Assembly (NCBI RefSeq): GCF_900129315.1
Contig: NZ_FQUS01000002.1
Location: forward strand, 124,001 to 188,000
Origin: Fodinibius roseus
GTDB lineage: Bacteria > Bacteroidota > Rhodothermia > Balneolales > Balneolaceae
Reading direction: 5' to 3'
Length of the DNA: 64,000 bases
The notes beneath the pieces are model-generated. The model saw nothing but the letters and a program-made list of their open reading frames with translations, searched no databases and was not told the DNA's origin. The position numbers were made by a program, and so were the translations under genes. Shown piece after piece: positions 23,930 to 33,535 of this stretch (position 1 is its first letter; each line of letters starts with the position of its first letter).

Positions 23930-24706
23930 TCATTGATTCCGGTCAAGTGAAAATTTAAATTTTTTTTCTTCTTTGACCTCCTGCGTGCCGGCTTTAAAGC
24001 GGCGTTCGATAAAGGTAACCTCATCCTCCCGGCTGACAAGAAGAACGGTAGAACACCGGGTGCCATAGTTGTCACTCTTGATAAAAACGGGAGAGATTTT
24101 TTTTTCGATATCTTTGGGGATGCCCGTATCGGGAAGCTGATCGTCAGGGGCTTCGACGTCGTCAGCCAGAAGGTCAAAAAGTGCCGTTTCAGAGATATCA
24201 GGCTGCTGAACAATATGTTGCAGCTGACTTTTGGCCCGTTTTACTTTGGGCCACGGGGTATCCAAAAGATGATTGCTGAGTCCGTAGATACCCGCAGAGA
24301 GCTGTTGCTTCGATTGTTGCTGGTTTGAATAGTAGAATAGATCGCCGGCGCTCCCCACCAGGAGATTGAAGCCGACGTATCGATCCGCTTTTTGATCCAC
24401 ATGCTCAAGATATGCTTCGGGAGGGTCGGATTGTTTTAGAAAGTCAAGCACCAGATGTCCCCGGCTGGGGGGATCTTCTTTGGATATACCGGCATCCCTG
24501 TAATTGGTAATGGCAGAAAATCTTCCGCTGCGGGTGATCCCCATCCACGTCCCCCCGGCTTTTAAGTCTTTTCCGGCCAGGATATTGCTTTTGGTATCCC
24601 AAAACCGGGCACCGCGGGTGGGTCGCCGGTAATCTTCATCCCGGTTGGCTGCTACGATTAGCTTATGGCGGGGATGCTTATGGTATGCAAAGACAATCAG
24701 GCACAT
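23930..24706 (-). CDS. NRDE (TANGO2) family protein
   Basis: A 258-residue protein starting 'MCLIVFAYHKHPRHKLIVAANRDE', with the family-defining Cys2 and NRDE motif at residues 21-24. 'AGGTWMGITRSGRFSAITNYRD' and 'GFNLLVGSAGDLFYYSNQ' are further conserved segments, and the N-terminal Cys suggests an Ntn-hydrolase-like fold. Some members in this family are linked to heme trafficking, but the bacterial role is not firmly known. The gene is convergent with the NhaC gene, with only 30 bp between the stops. There is no signal peptide. Confidence 0.85.
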   Translation of the reverse strand: MCLIVFAYHKHPRHKLIVAANRDEDYRRPTRGARFWDTKSNILAGKDLKAGGTWMGITRSGRFSAITNYRDAGISKEDPPSRGHLVLDFLKQSDPPEAYLEHVDQKADRYVGFNLLVGSAGDLFYYSNQQQSKQQLSAGIYGLSNHLLDTPWPKVKRAKSQLQHIVQQPDISETALFDLLADDVEAPDDQLPDTGIPKDIEKKISPVFIKSDNYGTRCSTVLLVSREDEVTFIERRFKAGTQEVKEEKKFKFSLDRNQ

Positions 24707-24849
24707 ATATTTTAAAAAAATTGTTTTTTTATTGCTTTATGTTTTAATCAATCATATAAAACAATATTCGATAAATATTAATTCTCAAAACATTTTCACA
24801 TATTCAACGTGAGATAAATAGATAAATAAGTGTTACATAAAATCTGTAC

Positions 24850-27495
24850 GTGAATTTTACAATTCGAGAATACGGCCTTTTGCTAACCGGACTGTTAGGT
24901 GCGGTTTGGTTCTTTGTGATATATCCCTCGCAAGATCCGCGCAGTGCGATAGATCTCGCTATGGAAAAAAATGAGATCCGCGAGAAGGCCGAACAACGAC
25001 TGGAAAGCTTTGGGTATGCCGTACAACAGTTTGAGCCGGAAGTCACGTTCGGGGTAAACAGCGAGTTTTTGGATACTCTCCAGCAACAAATAGGCCGCCC
25101 CGAACTGATCAGGCAAATGAAAGCGGGAGGAATCAAAAATACTTCTCCCTTTTACTGGCAGGTTACCTTTAGTCCGACTATTGACCGGCAGGAAGCCTCC
25201 GGTTCCGGCATGTCTGAGGGGGAGGAACAGCCCGGGAGCGATGATGAGGAGATTGAAATGCGTCTTGATATGCAGGGCCGGTTTATGGAGATGTTGAATC
25301 CTCGTTCCATAGTACCCCTGCAGGTGGTAAACCGCCCGGCCCTGGCCTCTATATTTGATACGGGAGAGGGGACGGCAGAGAAACGTCTCTCAACGTTAAC
25401 AGACTCTCTGTTGACCCAGCAGGTTATTATTGATGTGCACCGAAGCAGCCGAAGGATGCAGAGCCGGGAAGGCACAGCTTTATCCCGGCTGGAAAACAGT
25501 CTTAAGCAGAAACGCCCCTTTAGGCTGTTGGAAAAAGATATTTTTAAAATGGCTTCCTATTACCTGTCGCAGACAGGCTGGGAGACCTCACTCCTGCGCA
25601 GCGACACCATTCGCACGGGGCGGCTTGGCAATAGCAATATAAGTACTGCCACCGTCCGGTATGAATGGACGAATCCTGTTTTTGGCAAGCAACAGAAGAT
25701 CGATGTTCGTCTTATGGCGACCGGGGGACTGATCGATGTCAGTTCCGCATACAGCCTCGGCAGCAGGGAGGGCACCAGTTACCGTCAAATATGGCCGGTC
25801 TTGCGTAATGCACTGATCTTCCTGTTTTGCCTGGCCGGGATCATCATTTTCTTTTTCCGAATTCGTGCCCGTGCCATTGATACCAAACCGGCTTTGATTG
25901 TAGCTATTCTGGGCGGGAGTGCGGCAGCCGTAGCTATGCTTTTGTCCATTCTTCCTCAAGTCAATTTAATTACGGATCCCGACGGGTGGACCACCAGTAT
26001 TATGATTCTGATAGGGGTGGGAATATCGGGAGCAGCTGCCTCCCTGGCTTTCTTTGTCTTTTCAGCCATCGGTGATTCCATCACCCGCCAGCACTGGCCC
26101 GAGAAACTCAATCTGTACGATTACTTGCGGCAGGGGATGATCTTTAACAAGCCTATTGGCTATATGATGATACGATCGATAATTCTCGCCTTTATATTGG
26201 CAGGCGTATTGTCATTTATGCTATGGCTTATTCCTCATTTATATATCGACATATCCCAGGTTTTTCTACATGAACAGGCTTTATGGCCTCCCTTCTACCT
26301 TATGTTATACAACGGCTGGGCGGCGCTGAGTATCGTTTTGGGTATTTTTTTAGTATTGGGGGGACAAGCGTACGCGCAGACGAAGAACAAGGTTATTTCC
26401 TCGGCCATCATGGTATTTGCATGCACGATCATAGCCCCGATTGTGGGCAGCTACGGTCCCGTGGCCCAGGAGGTACTGATAGCTGTGGTTATCGGGATGA
26501 CCCTGGTCTTTATCTATCTCCGGTGGGATGCTGTTACATTGCTGGTAAGCTATTTTCTTTTCCTCGGGCTCATTCGCACCAGTACCGGCTGGATCGTGGA
26601 GGGGACCATGGACGGGTACATCTTCGCCTTTTTCATGGTGGTGATGGGATTACTCTTCCTGTTCGGGATATGGGCATCCCAGCGGGGCAAAGAGGCCCAG
26701 GCACTCTCCGGCTTCATACCTGATTATGTAGAAGAGCTGGCCCAGGAAGAACGTATCAGGCAGGAGCTGCAGATTGCCCGTGAAGTCCAGGAATCCTTTT
26801 TGCCGGTTAAAACACCGGAATTTGAGCATCTTGAACTGGCAGCTTTGTGTAAACCTGCCTATGAGACCGGCGGCGATTATTATGATGTTATCAGGCTGGA
26901 TGATAACCGGATAGCGGTGACCATCGGTGACGTCAGTGGAAAGGGCATCCAGGCTGCTTTTTATATGACGTTCGTCAAAGGAATATTGCACAGTTTGTGC
27001 CGCGAAATAGAATCTCCGGCAGAGCTCCTCAAGAAAACGAACCGAATCTTTTGTGAGAATGCGAACCGCGGCGTTTTTATCTCCCTGGTGTACGGAATCA
27101 TCGATCTGGATAAGCAGGAGTTTTATTTTGCACGGGCGGGACATAATCCCATCCTTCATGTCGATACACGGACGGGAAAAGTTAACGAGCTCCGCCCATC
27201 GGGTCTGGGGATCGGGCTTGCTACGGGGAGTCCTTTCGACGATAGTATCGAGGAGATAACATTGAAGCTCAGCAGTGATGATCTGCTTATTCTTTATACG
27301 GATGGCATTGTGGAGGCGCTGAACGAAAACCATACGTTTTATGGCAGCCATCGCTTTAATAACTTACTGGCCCGGCAGGAGAATGTCTCGGCAGCTGATA
27401 TTTTAGATACCGTGGCAAAGGATGTAAATTCATACATCGGTCACGCCAAACAGCACGATGATATGACCATGGTTGTCATGAAAATGAAAAAGTAA
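24850..27495 (+). CDS. Membrane PP2C/SpoIIE-type serine phosphatase
   Basis: An 881-residue protein. The start is taken as GTG 24850, immediately before an N-terminal helix (YGLLLTGLLGAVWFFVIY). A periplasmic region (about 30-310) is followed by a cluster of hydrophobic helices (about 320-620), then a linker helix 'QEERIRQELQIAREVQESFLP' that marks SpoIIE/RsbU phosphatases. The C-terminal catalytic domain has 'GGDYYDVIRLDDNRIAVTIGDVSGKG' (in part), 'FYFARAGHNPILHV' and 'QHDDMTMVVMK', with the metal-binding Asp residues intact. Such enzymes dephosphorylate anti-sigma-factor antagonists. No antagonist or anti-sigma gene lies next to it. Confidence 0.85.
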   Translation: MNFTIREYGLLLTGLLGAVWFFVIYPSQDPRSAIDLAMEKNEIREKAEQRLESFGYAVQQFEPEVTFGVNSEFLDTLQQQIGRPELIRQMKAGGIKNTSPFYWQVTFSPTIDRQEASGSGMSEGEEQPGSDDEEIEMRLDMQGRFMEMLNPRSIVPLQVVNRPALASIFDTGEGTAEKRLSTLTDSLLTQQVIIDVHRSSRRMQSREGTALSRLENSLKQKRPFRLLEKDIFKMASYYLSQTGWETSLLRSDTIRTGRLGNSNISTATVRYEWTNPVFGKQQKIDVRLMATGGLIDVSSAYSLGSREGTSYRQIWPVLRNALIFLFCLAGIIIFFFRIRARAIDTKPALIVAILGGSAAAVAMLLSILPQVNLITDPDGWTTSIMILIGVGISGAAASLAFFVFSAIGDSITRQHWPEKLNLYDYLRQGMIFNKPIGYMMIRSIILAFILAGVLSFMLWLIPHLYIDISQVFLHEQALWPPFYLMLYNGWAALSIVLGIFLVLGGQAYAQTKNKVISSAIMVFACTIIAPIVGSYGPVAQEVLIAVVIGMTLVFIYLRWDAVTLLVSYFLFLGLIRTSTGWIVEGTMDGYIFAFFMVVMGLLFLFGIWASQRGKEAQALSGFIPDYVEELAQEERIRQELQIAREVQESFLPVKTPEFEHLELAALCKPAYETGGDYYDVIRLDDNRIAVTIGDVSGKGIQAAFYMTFVKGILHSLCREIESPAELLKKTNRIFCENANRGVFISLVYGIIDLDKQEFYFARAGHNPILHVDTRTGKVNELRPSGLGIGLATGSPFDDSIEEITLKLSSDDLLILYTDGIVEALNENHTFYGSHRFNNLLARQENVSAADILDTVAKDVNSYIGHAKQHDDMTMVVMKMKK

Positions 27496-27718
27496 CCATA
27501 GCGATATAACCTTTTTCACGGTTTTCGCAGACCAGGAAGGTGCTATTATCCGGATGAAGCCCGGCCCGTGCGGGAAAGGAACGGTACGTATCCTATCCTT
27601 CGGTGAATAGTGGGCGCCCGGGGGAATGGGAACAGAATTATCCTTATTTTAGCTGTAATCTGTTGTTGAGATTAATATATTGGCAGAGATGTAAAATTAG
27701 TGACTATCGACCCCTGTT

Positions 27719-28375
27719 ATGGTATTGAGTCAAGCTATTGAAGATTACCTGAAAACCATTTATACGCTGCAATCCGAGGGAAATCGTGCCTCAACGACCC
27801 AAATTGCAAAATCCCTGGAGGTCTCCTCGGCTTCGGCTACGAATATGATCAAGCGCCTGGCCAAAATGGGCCTGGTGGATTACCAGTCCTATAAAGGATC
27901 GGTGCTTACAAGTTCGGGTAAAAAGATTGCCCTTGAAATTATTCGCCATCACCGCCTGCTGGAGCTTTACCTGCTGGAAGTGATGGGGTACTCATGGGAT
28001 GAAGTGCACGATGAGGCGGAGAAACTGGAGCATCACATTTCCGAGCAGTTTGAAGACAAAATTGCCAACCTGCTGGATGATCCGACGCATGATCCGCACG
28101 GCGATCCGATTCCCACGAAAGAGGGACTGATGCCCGAGATGGATGCTCGTCCCCTTGTCGAGGCAGAAGCCGATCAACACTATCTCGTGAGCAGGGTAAA
28201 AGACCAGGACCCGGAAGTACTGCGCTACCTCGAGAAAATCGGCTTGCTGCCGGGGGTAAAGATCAGCGTAAAAGAAAAAGCACCGTTCAAAGGACCCATT
28301 ACCCTCCGGGTAGAACATGAGGAACAGGTCATCGGAAATGAAGTGGCCCGCAATATTTTTATCGCGGAGATGTAG
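27719..28375 (+). CDS. DtxR/MntR-family metal-dependent repressor
   Basis: A 218-residue regulator. The winged helix at 1-70 has 'AIEDYLKTIYTLQSEGNRASTTQIAKSLEVSSASATNMIKRL' (in part), the DtxR/MntR DNA-binding signature. The metal-binding dimerization domain follows ('ALEIIRHHRLLELYLLEVMGYSWDEVHDEAEKLEHHIS'-type segment at about 75-115, with His and Glu ligands), then 'DPHGDPIP'. A C-terminal FeoA/SH3-like part (about 145-218) is present, which favours an iron- or manganese-sensing repressor. It is a single gene, convergent with the thioredoxin/TonB receptor pair, whose promoter carries a palindrome resembling DtxR boxes. Confidence 0.9.
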   Translation: MVLSQAIEDYLKTIYTLQSEGNRASTTQIAKSLEVSSASATNMIKRLAKMGLVDYQSYKGSVLTSSGKKIALEIIRHHRLLELYLLEVMGYSWDEVHDEAEKLEHHISEQFEDKIANLLDDPTHDPHGDPIPTKEGLMPEMDARPLVEAEADQHYLVSRVKDQDPEVLRYLEKIGLLPGVKISVKEKAPFKGPITLRVEHEEQVIGNEVARNIFIAEM

Positions 28376-28569
28376 AAGCCGGGCTGATTTAACAAAAACG
28401 ATTTTTCAGTTCCTGTAAATTCTCCGGTCAGATCGACCGCCAAAATCACGCAAAGAAGATGCACCGTTCATTACGCAGAGATTCCTGTGGTTCTGTATAG
28501 CGCTGATAGAAAATCGTTCTCAGGCCGGATAGAAATGATTTCATTTACGCTTTTGTGGAGCAATCGGGG

Positions 28570-29094
28570 CTAAAAACCGCTCTCTTTTTGAAAGGTCTCA
28601 AACGACTGGCGGTGGTAGGCCCCGGTTGCGATATACGCCAGCAGGGGTTCCAGTGATTTTGCATCCAGGAAGCCCGTTACATGGAGGAGGTACTTACCCC
28701 GGGCATTCAGGAATACGATGGACGGTACTTGCCGGGCCCCGAGCTTTTGAGCGAGCCTCAGCGAGCTGAGCTTTTGTCCCCGGTAGTGATGAACCGCTTC
28801 CCTGTCGTCACGATTGACGCGTGTTAGAACAAACTGGCCGGACCACTCAGGGGCCAGTGCGGGATATACTTCTTTTTTCAATTTGCGGCACCAGCCGCAC
28901 CAGGGCGCCCAGATATCCACAAGCACGGGACGGTTGCTGCTGTCTGCCGTGGCAAGCGCTTTTTCAAAGGGAAGCCATTGGAGTTCCTGGGAATGGGCCG
29001 GACGGAGGCCGACCAAAAGCAGAGATATAGATAGGTATACCGCAAGCAGGATAATCCCGTACGCACTGCGTATTCCTGTAGCTGTATGCTGCAT
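28570..29094 (-). CDS. Exported thioredoxin-family protein
   Basis: A 174-residue protein; ATG 29094 gives the cleaner signal peptide (AYGIILLAVYLSISLLLVG, then HSQ), while an in-frame ATG at 29124 would add ten residues. The mature part has a thioredoxin fold: 'RPVLVDIWAPWCGWCRKLKKEVYP' (in part) holds the WCGWC redox pair C66/C69, and 'GARQVPSIVFLNARGK' holds the cis-Pro loop. It should reduce or isomerise disulfides in the periplasm. It lies downstream of a TonB receptor gene on the same strand. That receptor's plug carries a CxxC motif, so the two may be a functional pair. Confidence 0.85.
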   Translation of the reverse strand: MQHTATGIRSAYGIILLAVYLSISLLLVGLRPAHSQELQWLPFEKALATADSSNRPVLVDIWAPWCGWCRKLKKEVYPALAPEWSGQFVLTRVNRDDREAVHHYRGQKLSSLRLAQKLGARQVPSIVFLNARGKYLLHVTGFLDAKSLEPLLAYIATGAYHRQSFETFQKESGF

Positions 29095-29195
29095 GATCGG
29101 TTGTTCGGTTGACGGTACTGTCATTGCATCGTACTTCGGCAGCCTTCACTGCTGCACGGGTTAAAGTTTTCTGGCTAACCGTAGGTTCACCGGGG

Positions 29196-31415
29196 TTATC
29201 GAAGATTAAGCCGAGCCCCGAGCGCCAGGGTTCGCCCCACAATAGGTCCCCAGGTGTAAATCGTATCAAAATCAGGACTGAAGGGCGTTGCTGCATCCAC
29301 CAGCGGACTGCCCTGGGTATAGTCGAAAAGGTTTTCTACCGAAAAATAGGCCTCCAGTCCCACCCCGCGCGTGCTGTTTACGTCCGTAAACTCTTTTGTG
29401 AGTTTGAGATTGTGGGTCGCATAAGTGGGGGACCACCGGTCACGCTCGAAATCCTCCACATAATTGTCCGGCATTCGCTTGGGGCCCAACAGGTTTGCCG
29501 TGTAATCGAGGGATAATCCCCACTGGAACCGGTAGGTCACCCCCAGGTTCCCCATATAACCCGGGGCATAGGTAAGCGCCTTGCGCTCATTGTTCTCGCT
29601 GGTAAATACATCCATCAGCGTGAAACCGGCATTATAGTTGAGCGGGATTGAGGTAAAATTTTGTTCGATGCTAATCGAGGCTCCCTGCGTTACAGAATGA
29701 CCATCGAGGTTCTCATAGACGATTAAATTGGGATCCTGGTCGTAGTCGGGAATAATCTTATTAGAGAAGCGGGTATAAAATCCGTCCATGCCTATGGTCA
29801 TGGGATTGCTGCCGAAGTAGATAATATGCTCCACGCTGGCGGTAATGCTCCGCGAGCGCTCCGGTTCGAGGTCCTCCGTAAAGACCACCTCGCGCGAACC
29901 GGTAAGGGCCGCATGATCTTCGGTAAAGACATTCACAACCCGGAAGCCGGTTCCGCCGCTTACCCGCACTGTGGTCCGTTCAGAGGGACGGTATTTCGCC
30001 GACAGCCGCGGGGAGGTGACGAGACCGTGTTCGGTATGGTGGTCTAATCGCAGTCCGCCCAACAGCGTTACAACTCCCATCGAAAGTTCACTCTGGGCAA
30101 ATACGCCGGGAATAAAACGCCGGTCTGTCCCCTCTGAGGTCGCGGGCGTATTGTCATTGTAGATTTGATAACGAACGGTAGTTCCCGCCAGCAGCTTCCA
30201 TGTACCGGTAAGTTGCCGGTCCCATGTAGCTTGTCCATATACAATACCCTGCCGGGCATCGTAGTGTTCGGTTCCGTAGTAGCTGTCCTGATCGTGGTAG
30301 GTGAGGGCCCCGCTGATACGAAGCTGCTGGTTCAAGCCCCGGGGACGGTATTCAGTCAGGAGTTCTACGCGGCGCGTATAAATCGACTCACCGTAAATTT
30401 CGCCGGATCCCCGCAGGTCCCCGGAGTATGCCTGTACCCCGCCCGTACGCTCTTCATCATACAGTTTAGTCGCTATGCTCCATATCTGTTCGCCTTTTTT
30501 TCCGGTTACAACTCCTTTCCCGAAGAGCGCCACACGTGAGCGTTTGGGCACGTCATTAAAGCCGTCGTTATTTTTATCGAAGTAGTGCTGCATGCGGAGT
30601 ATATCCCCGCTGACAAACCCCCTGAATCGTTCCGATTGCGGAGAGGCGGCCAGGTTAAGATTTCCCTCTCTGGTACTTTTTCCATACATATCTGCCGTAA
30701 AAGAGGGGGTGTTGGCGGGATTTTTGGTAATAATATTGACCACTCCGCCGAGCGCCTGGGTGCCATACAGCGTAGACTGGGGACCTTTGATGACTTCCAC
30801 CCGGTCGATAACAGAGGGACTGATGCCGTTGAGGCCATAGACCGAGGCGAGGGCTCCCATGAGGGGCATGCCATCGATGAGGACCGCTGTATTTGGACCT
30901 TCCACCCCGTTGATCCGGATGGCGTTCGTACCGCAGACACCGCAATTCAACTGGGTCGAAAGTCCGTTTACGCTTCCAATGAGATCCATGATATTGGAGC
31001 TTGTTTTACCCTGCTGCAGCCGCCGGGCATTGATGACCGAAACCTTGACCGGCGATTCCTTGACATAAGTCTCCCGCATCGTCCCCGTAACGACCACCTG
31101 GTCCAGTTCCTCCACCTTTCGTTTCAGGCGGATCGCGAGTGTCTGTTGGGTATCTTTTGTAACCGTTATTTTTTTTTGATGCCGGGCAAATCCCACGGCT
31201 GAGACTACCAGCCGATATGCTCCCGGTTCGATATTTGTGAGCAAAAACCGGCCGTTTGCATCCGTGGAGGTTCCTTTCTGCGTTTCGACAAGGGTTACGT
31301 TGGCACCGGCTACAGCTTCGCCTTCACTGCTGACGGTTCCCCGGATCGTCCCGTTCTGAGCCTGAGCGCTGCTTGTGAACAATAGAAAAAACAATAAACC
31401 TAAAAGCCGCAACAT
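29196..31415 (-). CDS. TonB-dependent outer-membrane receptor with CxxC plug motif
   Basis: A 739-residue receptor with a signal peptide (to about 20), a carboxypeptidase-like regulatory domain (21-100), a plug domain and a C-terminal 22-strand-type barrel ending '...LALGARLNLR'. The plug has 'NGLSTQLNCGVCGTNAIRING' (in part), with C158 and C161, then 'DGMPLMGALASVYGLNGIS' and 'VEVIKGPQSTLYGTQALGGVVNIIT'. The CxxC plug subgroup is common in Bacteroidota; its ligand is not established. It is followed on the same strand by an exported thioredoxin. A palindrome (31478-31495) lies 63 bp upstream of the start, so metal repression is likely. Confidence 0.9.
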   Translation of the reverse strand: MLRLLGLLFFLLFTSSAQAQNGTIRGTVSSEGEAVAGANVTLVETQKGTSTDANGRFLLTNIEPGAYRLVVSAVGFARHQKKITVTKDTQQTLAIRLKRKVEELDQVVVTGTMRETYVKESPVKVSVINARRLQQGKTSSNIMDLIGSVNGLSTQLNCGVCGTNAIRINGVEGPNTAVLIDGMPLMGALASVYGLNGISPSVIDRVEVIKGPQSTLYGTQALGGVVNIITKNPANTPSFTADMYGKSTREGNLNLAASPQSERFRGFVSGDILRMQHYFDKNNDGFNDVPKRSRVALFGKGVVTGKKGEQIWSIATKLYDEERTGGVQAYSGDLRGSGEIYGESIYTRRVELLTEYRPRGLNQQLRISGALTYHDQDSYYGTEHYDARQGIVYGQATWDRQLTGTWKLLAGTTVRYQIYNDNTPATSEGTDRRFIPGVFAQSELSMGVVTLLGGLRLDHHTEHGLVTSPRLSAKYRPSERTTVRVSGGTGFRVVNVFTEDHAALTGSREVVFTEDLEPERSRSITASVEHIIYFGSNPMTIGMDGFYTRFSNKIIPDYDQDPNLIVYENLDGHSVTQGASISIEQNFTSIPLNYNAGFTLMDVFTSENNERKALTYAPGYMGNLGVTYRFQWGLSLDYTANLLGPKRMPDNYVEDFERDRWSPTYATHNLKLTKEFTDVNSTRGVGLEAYFSVENLFDYTQGSPLVDAATPFSPDFDTIYTWGPIVGRTLALGARLNLR

Positions 31416-31477
31416 GGTATTACCTCGGTTAATTAAATTCTTAGCATAACCTAATTTTAATATAAGGGTTACAAGTT

Positions 31478-31495
31478 ATTTAGCCAAGGCTAAAT
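31478..31495. promoter_or_regulatory. 18-bp palindrome upstream of a TonB receptor (metal-box-like)
   Basis: ATTTAGCC-AA-GGCTAAAT is perfectly symmetric (8-2-8). Its outer half-sites equal those of the palindrome at 45646-45664, and it resembles DtxR-family boxes. It overlaps a -7-like TAACTTG on the minus strand. The rest of 31416-31789 contains no gene I can support. Confidence 0.65.
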
Positions 31496-31789
31496 ATTAA
31501 GTTATTCAATACTGTGAATGAGATGATGGGCCGGGAATTCCCGTATTGTTGCTTTTTAACACGGATAAGCTGAAAGGAAACAGGGGCAAGGCACGGGTCA
31601 CACGAGATGTGATTATGCTTAACTTCTCTCATATTTCTTTATATCTCCCTGCGGCCTGTCCGGGTAGTCAATGTGTGATACCCGGGAGTCATTAACGCCT
31701 GAAAGGAGGTTCTTCAGTCAAAATCAACAGATACTTGTTCAACATAAAATGCCAGGAGAGCGGGTATCAGGCCGTAACAACATTTATTG

Positions 31790-32944
31790 TTAGACCACGG
31801 TCTCATCAAGAGTCTCATCGATACTGTTGCTTCTTTCCTGAGGCTGGAAAGGGTCACGCGCAGGCCTCCTTTGCCTTTGCAGTTGCCGTTTTTTCCGTTC
31901 CCGCTGCCGCCAGATAATAAAACCGGTAATCGACAAGATCGCGGGCGCTAAGCCAAAGAAGCAGTAAAGGATTTTGATGGTAAGCCCTCCCCAGTCCCCG
32001 AAATGAAGCGGGTAGGTAAAGCTCAGAAGATGCGTGGTAACCGGCTGATTCCGGACAAAGAAGGCATTGCTTTCCATCCCGGTACGGGGATCATATTGCA
32101 CATAATTCGAAAACTCGTAGTGGATGGGCAGGTCGGTATCCATGTGACCATAGAGCGTAATCTGGCGATCCGGTTGGGCCGGCATGCGAACGTAAGAAGG
32201 ATCAAAACCGGGATAAGATTCCCGGGCCGTTTCCATCATGTTGTCCAGGGAGGCTTCCACCGCGGGGGGATCGGGAAGGGGAGGGGGCTCGCCATCTGAC
32301 TGCACATGGGTCAGGACGATAATCAGTAAAATGACAACGCCCGTTATAGCCGTTATCAGGTTAAAGATGAGAGCCCAAACGCCCACGGACCGGTGAAGTT
32401 CTGAAGAAGTAGACTGCAGGTTCCGGAAACGGGGTCGTATTTTAAAGGTAAGTACTTTTCTAATGGCCTTGCGGTAAAACCAAAAACCGGTAATGAGGGA
32501 GCAGATAAACATGAGTCCGGCGATAAGCAGAATAACTTCGCCTGCAAAGCCGGAGTGCAGCTGGTAGTGGAGCTTGAGCATCCAGTAGGAGAAGGTGCTC
32601 TCACTGTCGAGGTCCCGCATGATGTCCCCCGTCACCGGGTGCAGGTACAAGTATCGCCGGTCATCGGGCCGGCGGATTTCCGCCTCGATAGCCCGGTCCG
32701 CCTTGTCGGGAACAGCCGTAAACCGGACATCCCAGTTGGGGTGTTTCCGCATAATCGAAGCATAGGCGTTGTCGAGGGATACCGGCTGGTCGGAATCCGG
32801 CTGGTAGATGATATCGCGCTGGATGAAGTGTTCGATTTCATCGTCAAAAACCAGTATGGAGCCGGTTAACCCCATGATGAGAATAAAGATGCCGGCTATC
32901 AGACCGAGCCACTTATGGATGGAAAGAAGAAATCGTTTATTCAT
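31790..32944 (-). CDS. PepSY-associated membrane protein
   Basis: A 384-residue inner-membrane protein. It has the PepSY_TM pattern: a first helix 'SIHKWLGLIAGIFILIMGLTGSILVFDDEI' (in part; His may bind heme), a periplasmic PepSY region, paired helices near 140-215 (LHYQLHSGFAGEVILLIAGLMF; ELHRSVGVWALIFNLITAITG), and a last helix near 335 followed by a very basic tail (RQRERKKRQLQRQRRP). Such proteins accompany TonB receptors and are thought to act as ferric or siderophore reductases. It overlaps the truncated receptor gene upstream by 4 bp (ATGA), so translation is coupled to a broken gene. Confidence 0.85.
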   Translation of the reverse strand: MNKRFLLSIHKWLGLIAGIFILIMGLTGSILVFDDEIEHFIQRDIIYQPDSDQPVSLDNAYASIMRKHPNWDVRFTAVPDKADRAIEAEIRRPDDRRYLYLHPVTGDIMRDLDSESTFSYWMLKLHYQLHSGFAGEVILLIAGLMFICSLITGFWFYRKAIRKVLTFKIRPRFRNLQSTSSELHRSVGVWALIFNLITAITGVVILLIIVLTHVQSDGEPPPLPDPPAVEASLDNMMETARESYPGFDPSYVRMPAQPDRQITLYGHMDTDLPIHYEFSNYVQYDPRTGMESNAFFVRNQPVTTHLLSFTYPLHFGDWGGLTIKILYCFFGLAPAILSITGFIIWRQRERKKRQLQRQRRPARDPFQPQERSNSIDETLDETVV

Positions 32945-33405
32945 AGACAGATAAAAGCTGCCGAACCAATTCCTGGGTCGATCTGGCGGGAGTTGATTAC
33001 GCTTACGGAAGCCGGAACTTCATCAATTGTTTCGGCGCTGCGGATGGCGGAAACGATAACTTCGTTCATACCCAGAATATCCTTTTCGAGTTCAACAGTG
33101 ATATTCGTGGTAGCTCCATCCCGAATCGTAATGTCCCGTTCTGTTTCCCGGTAACCGATCCCCGAAACCCGGATGGTGTGAGATCCGGCGGGAATGCGCT
33201 CAATCAAAAATGTTCCGTCAGCGTCCGTTGCCGCGCCCAGGGTAGTGCCTTCAATACCGATATTGATACCGGGCAGGGCTGACTCGCTTTCGGATTCCGT
33301 GACGGTCCCCTCAAGTTGTCCCTGTGCAAGGGCGGCCGTTGCTACGCTTAAAAAGATTCCAGCTGCCAAAAGTAATCTTTTTGGAATACGTGCGATGAGG
33401 TTCAT
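32941..33405 (-). pseudogene. Truncated TonB-dependent receptor (N-terminus only)
   Basis: A 154-residue remnant. It has a signal peptide (LLLAAGIFLSVATAALAQ), a complete carboxypeptidase-like regulatory domain (about 29-110), the TonB-box-like 'MNEVIVSAIRSAETIDEVP', and the first plug residues 'ASVSVINSRQI'. It then runs into twelve unrelated residues and stops. The plug and the barrel, normally 550-700 residues, are gone, apparently by one deletion that joined the 5' end to the PepSY gene. The promoter and palindrome upstream are intact, so it may now serve as a leader that couples translation to PepSY. Confidence 0.85.
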
Positions 33406-33504
33406 AGCGCGATGAAAATTTAAGAATCCAAATGTATTAGCGTTTTAATGATAGGAGGTTTTGCATTACCTACCGATCTATTTAAACCAATTATAAATAG
33501 GGGT

Positions 33505-33535
33505 CAATAGTATGTAGATTTAATCTAAATAACAA
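33505..33535 (-). promoter_or_regulatory. Promoter with overlapping iron-box-like palindrome
   Basis: On the minus strand, TTG (33533-33535) and TACTATTG (33505-33512) are spaced 20 bp, close to the Bacteroidota -33/-7 promoter form. TAGATT-T-AATCTA (33515-33527) sits in the spacer; the 19-bp window 33512-33530 differs from the palindrome at 45646 in three positions. It is 107 bp upstream of the truncated receptor. Other parts of 33406-33880 show no gene. Confidence 0.6.
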
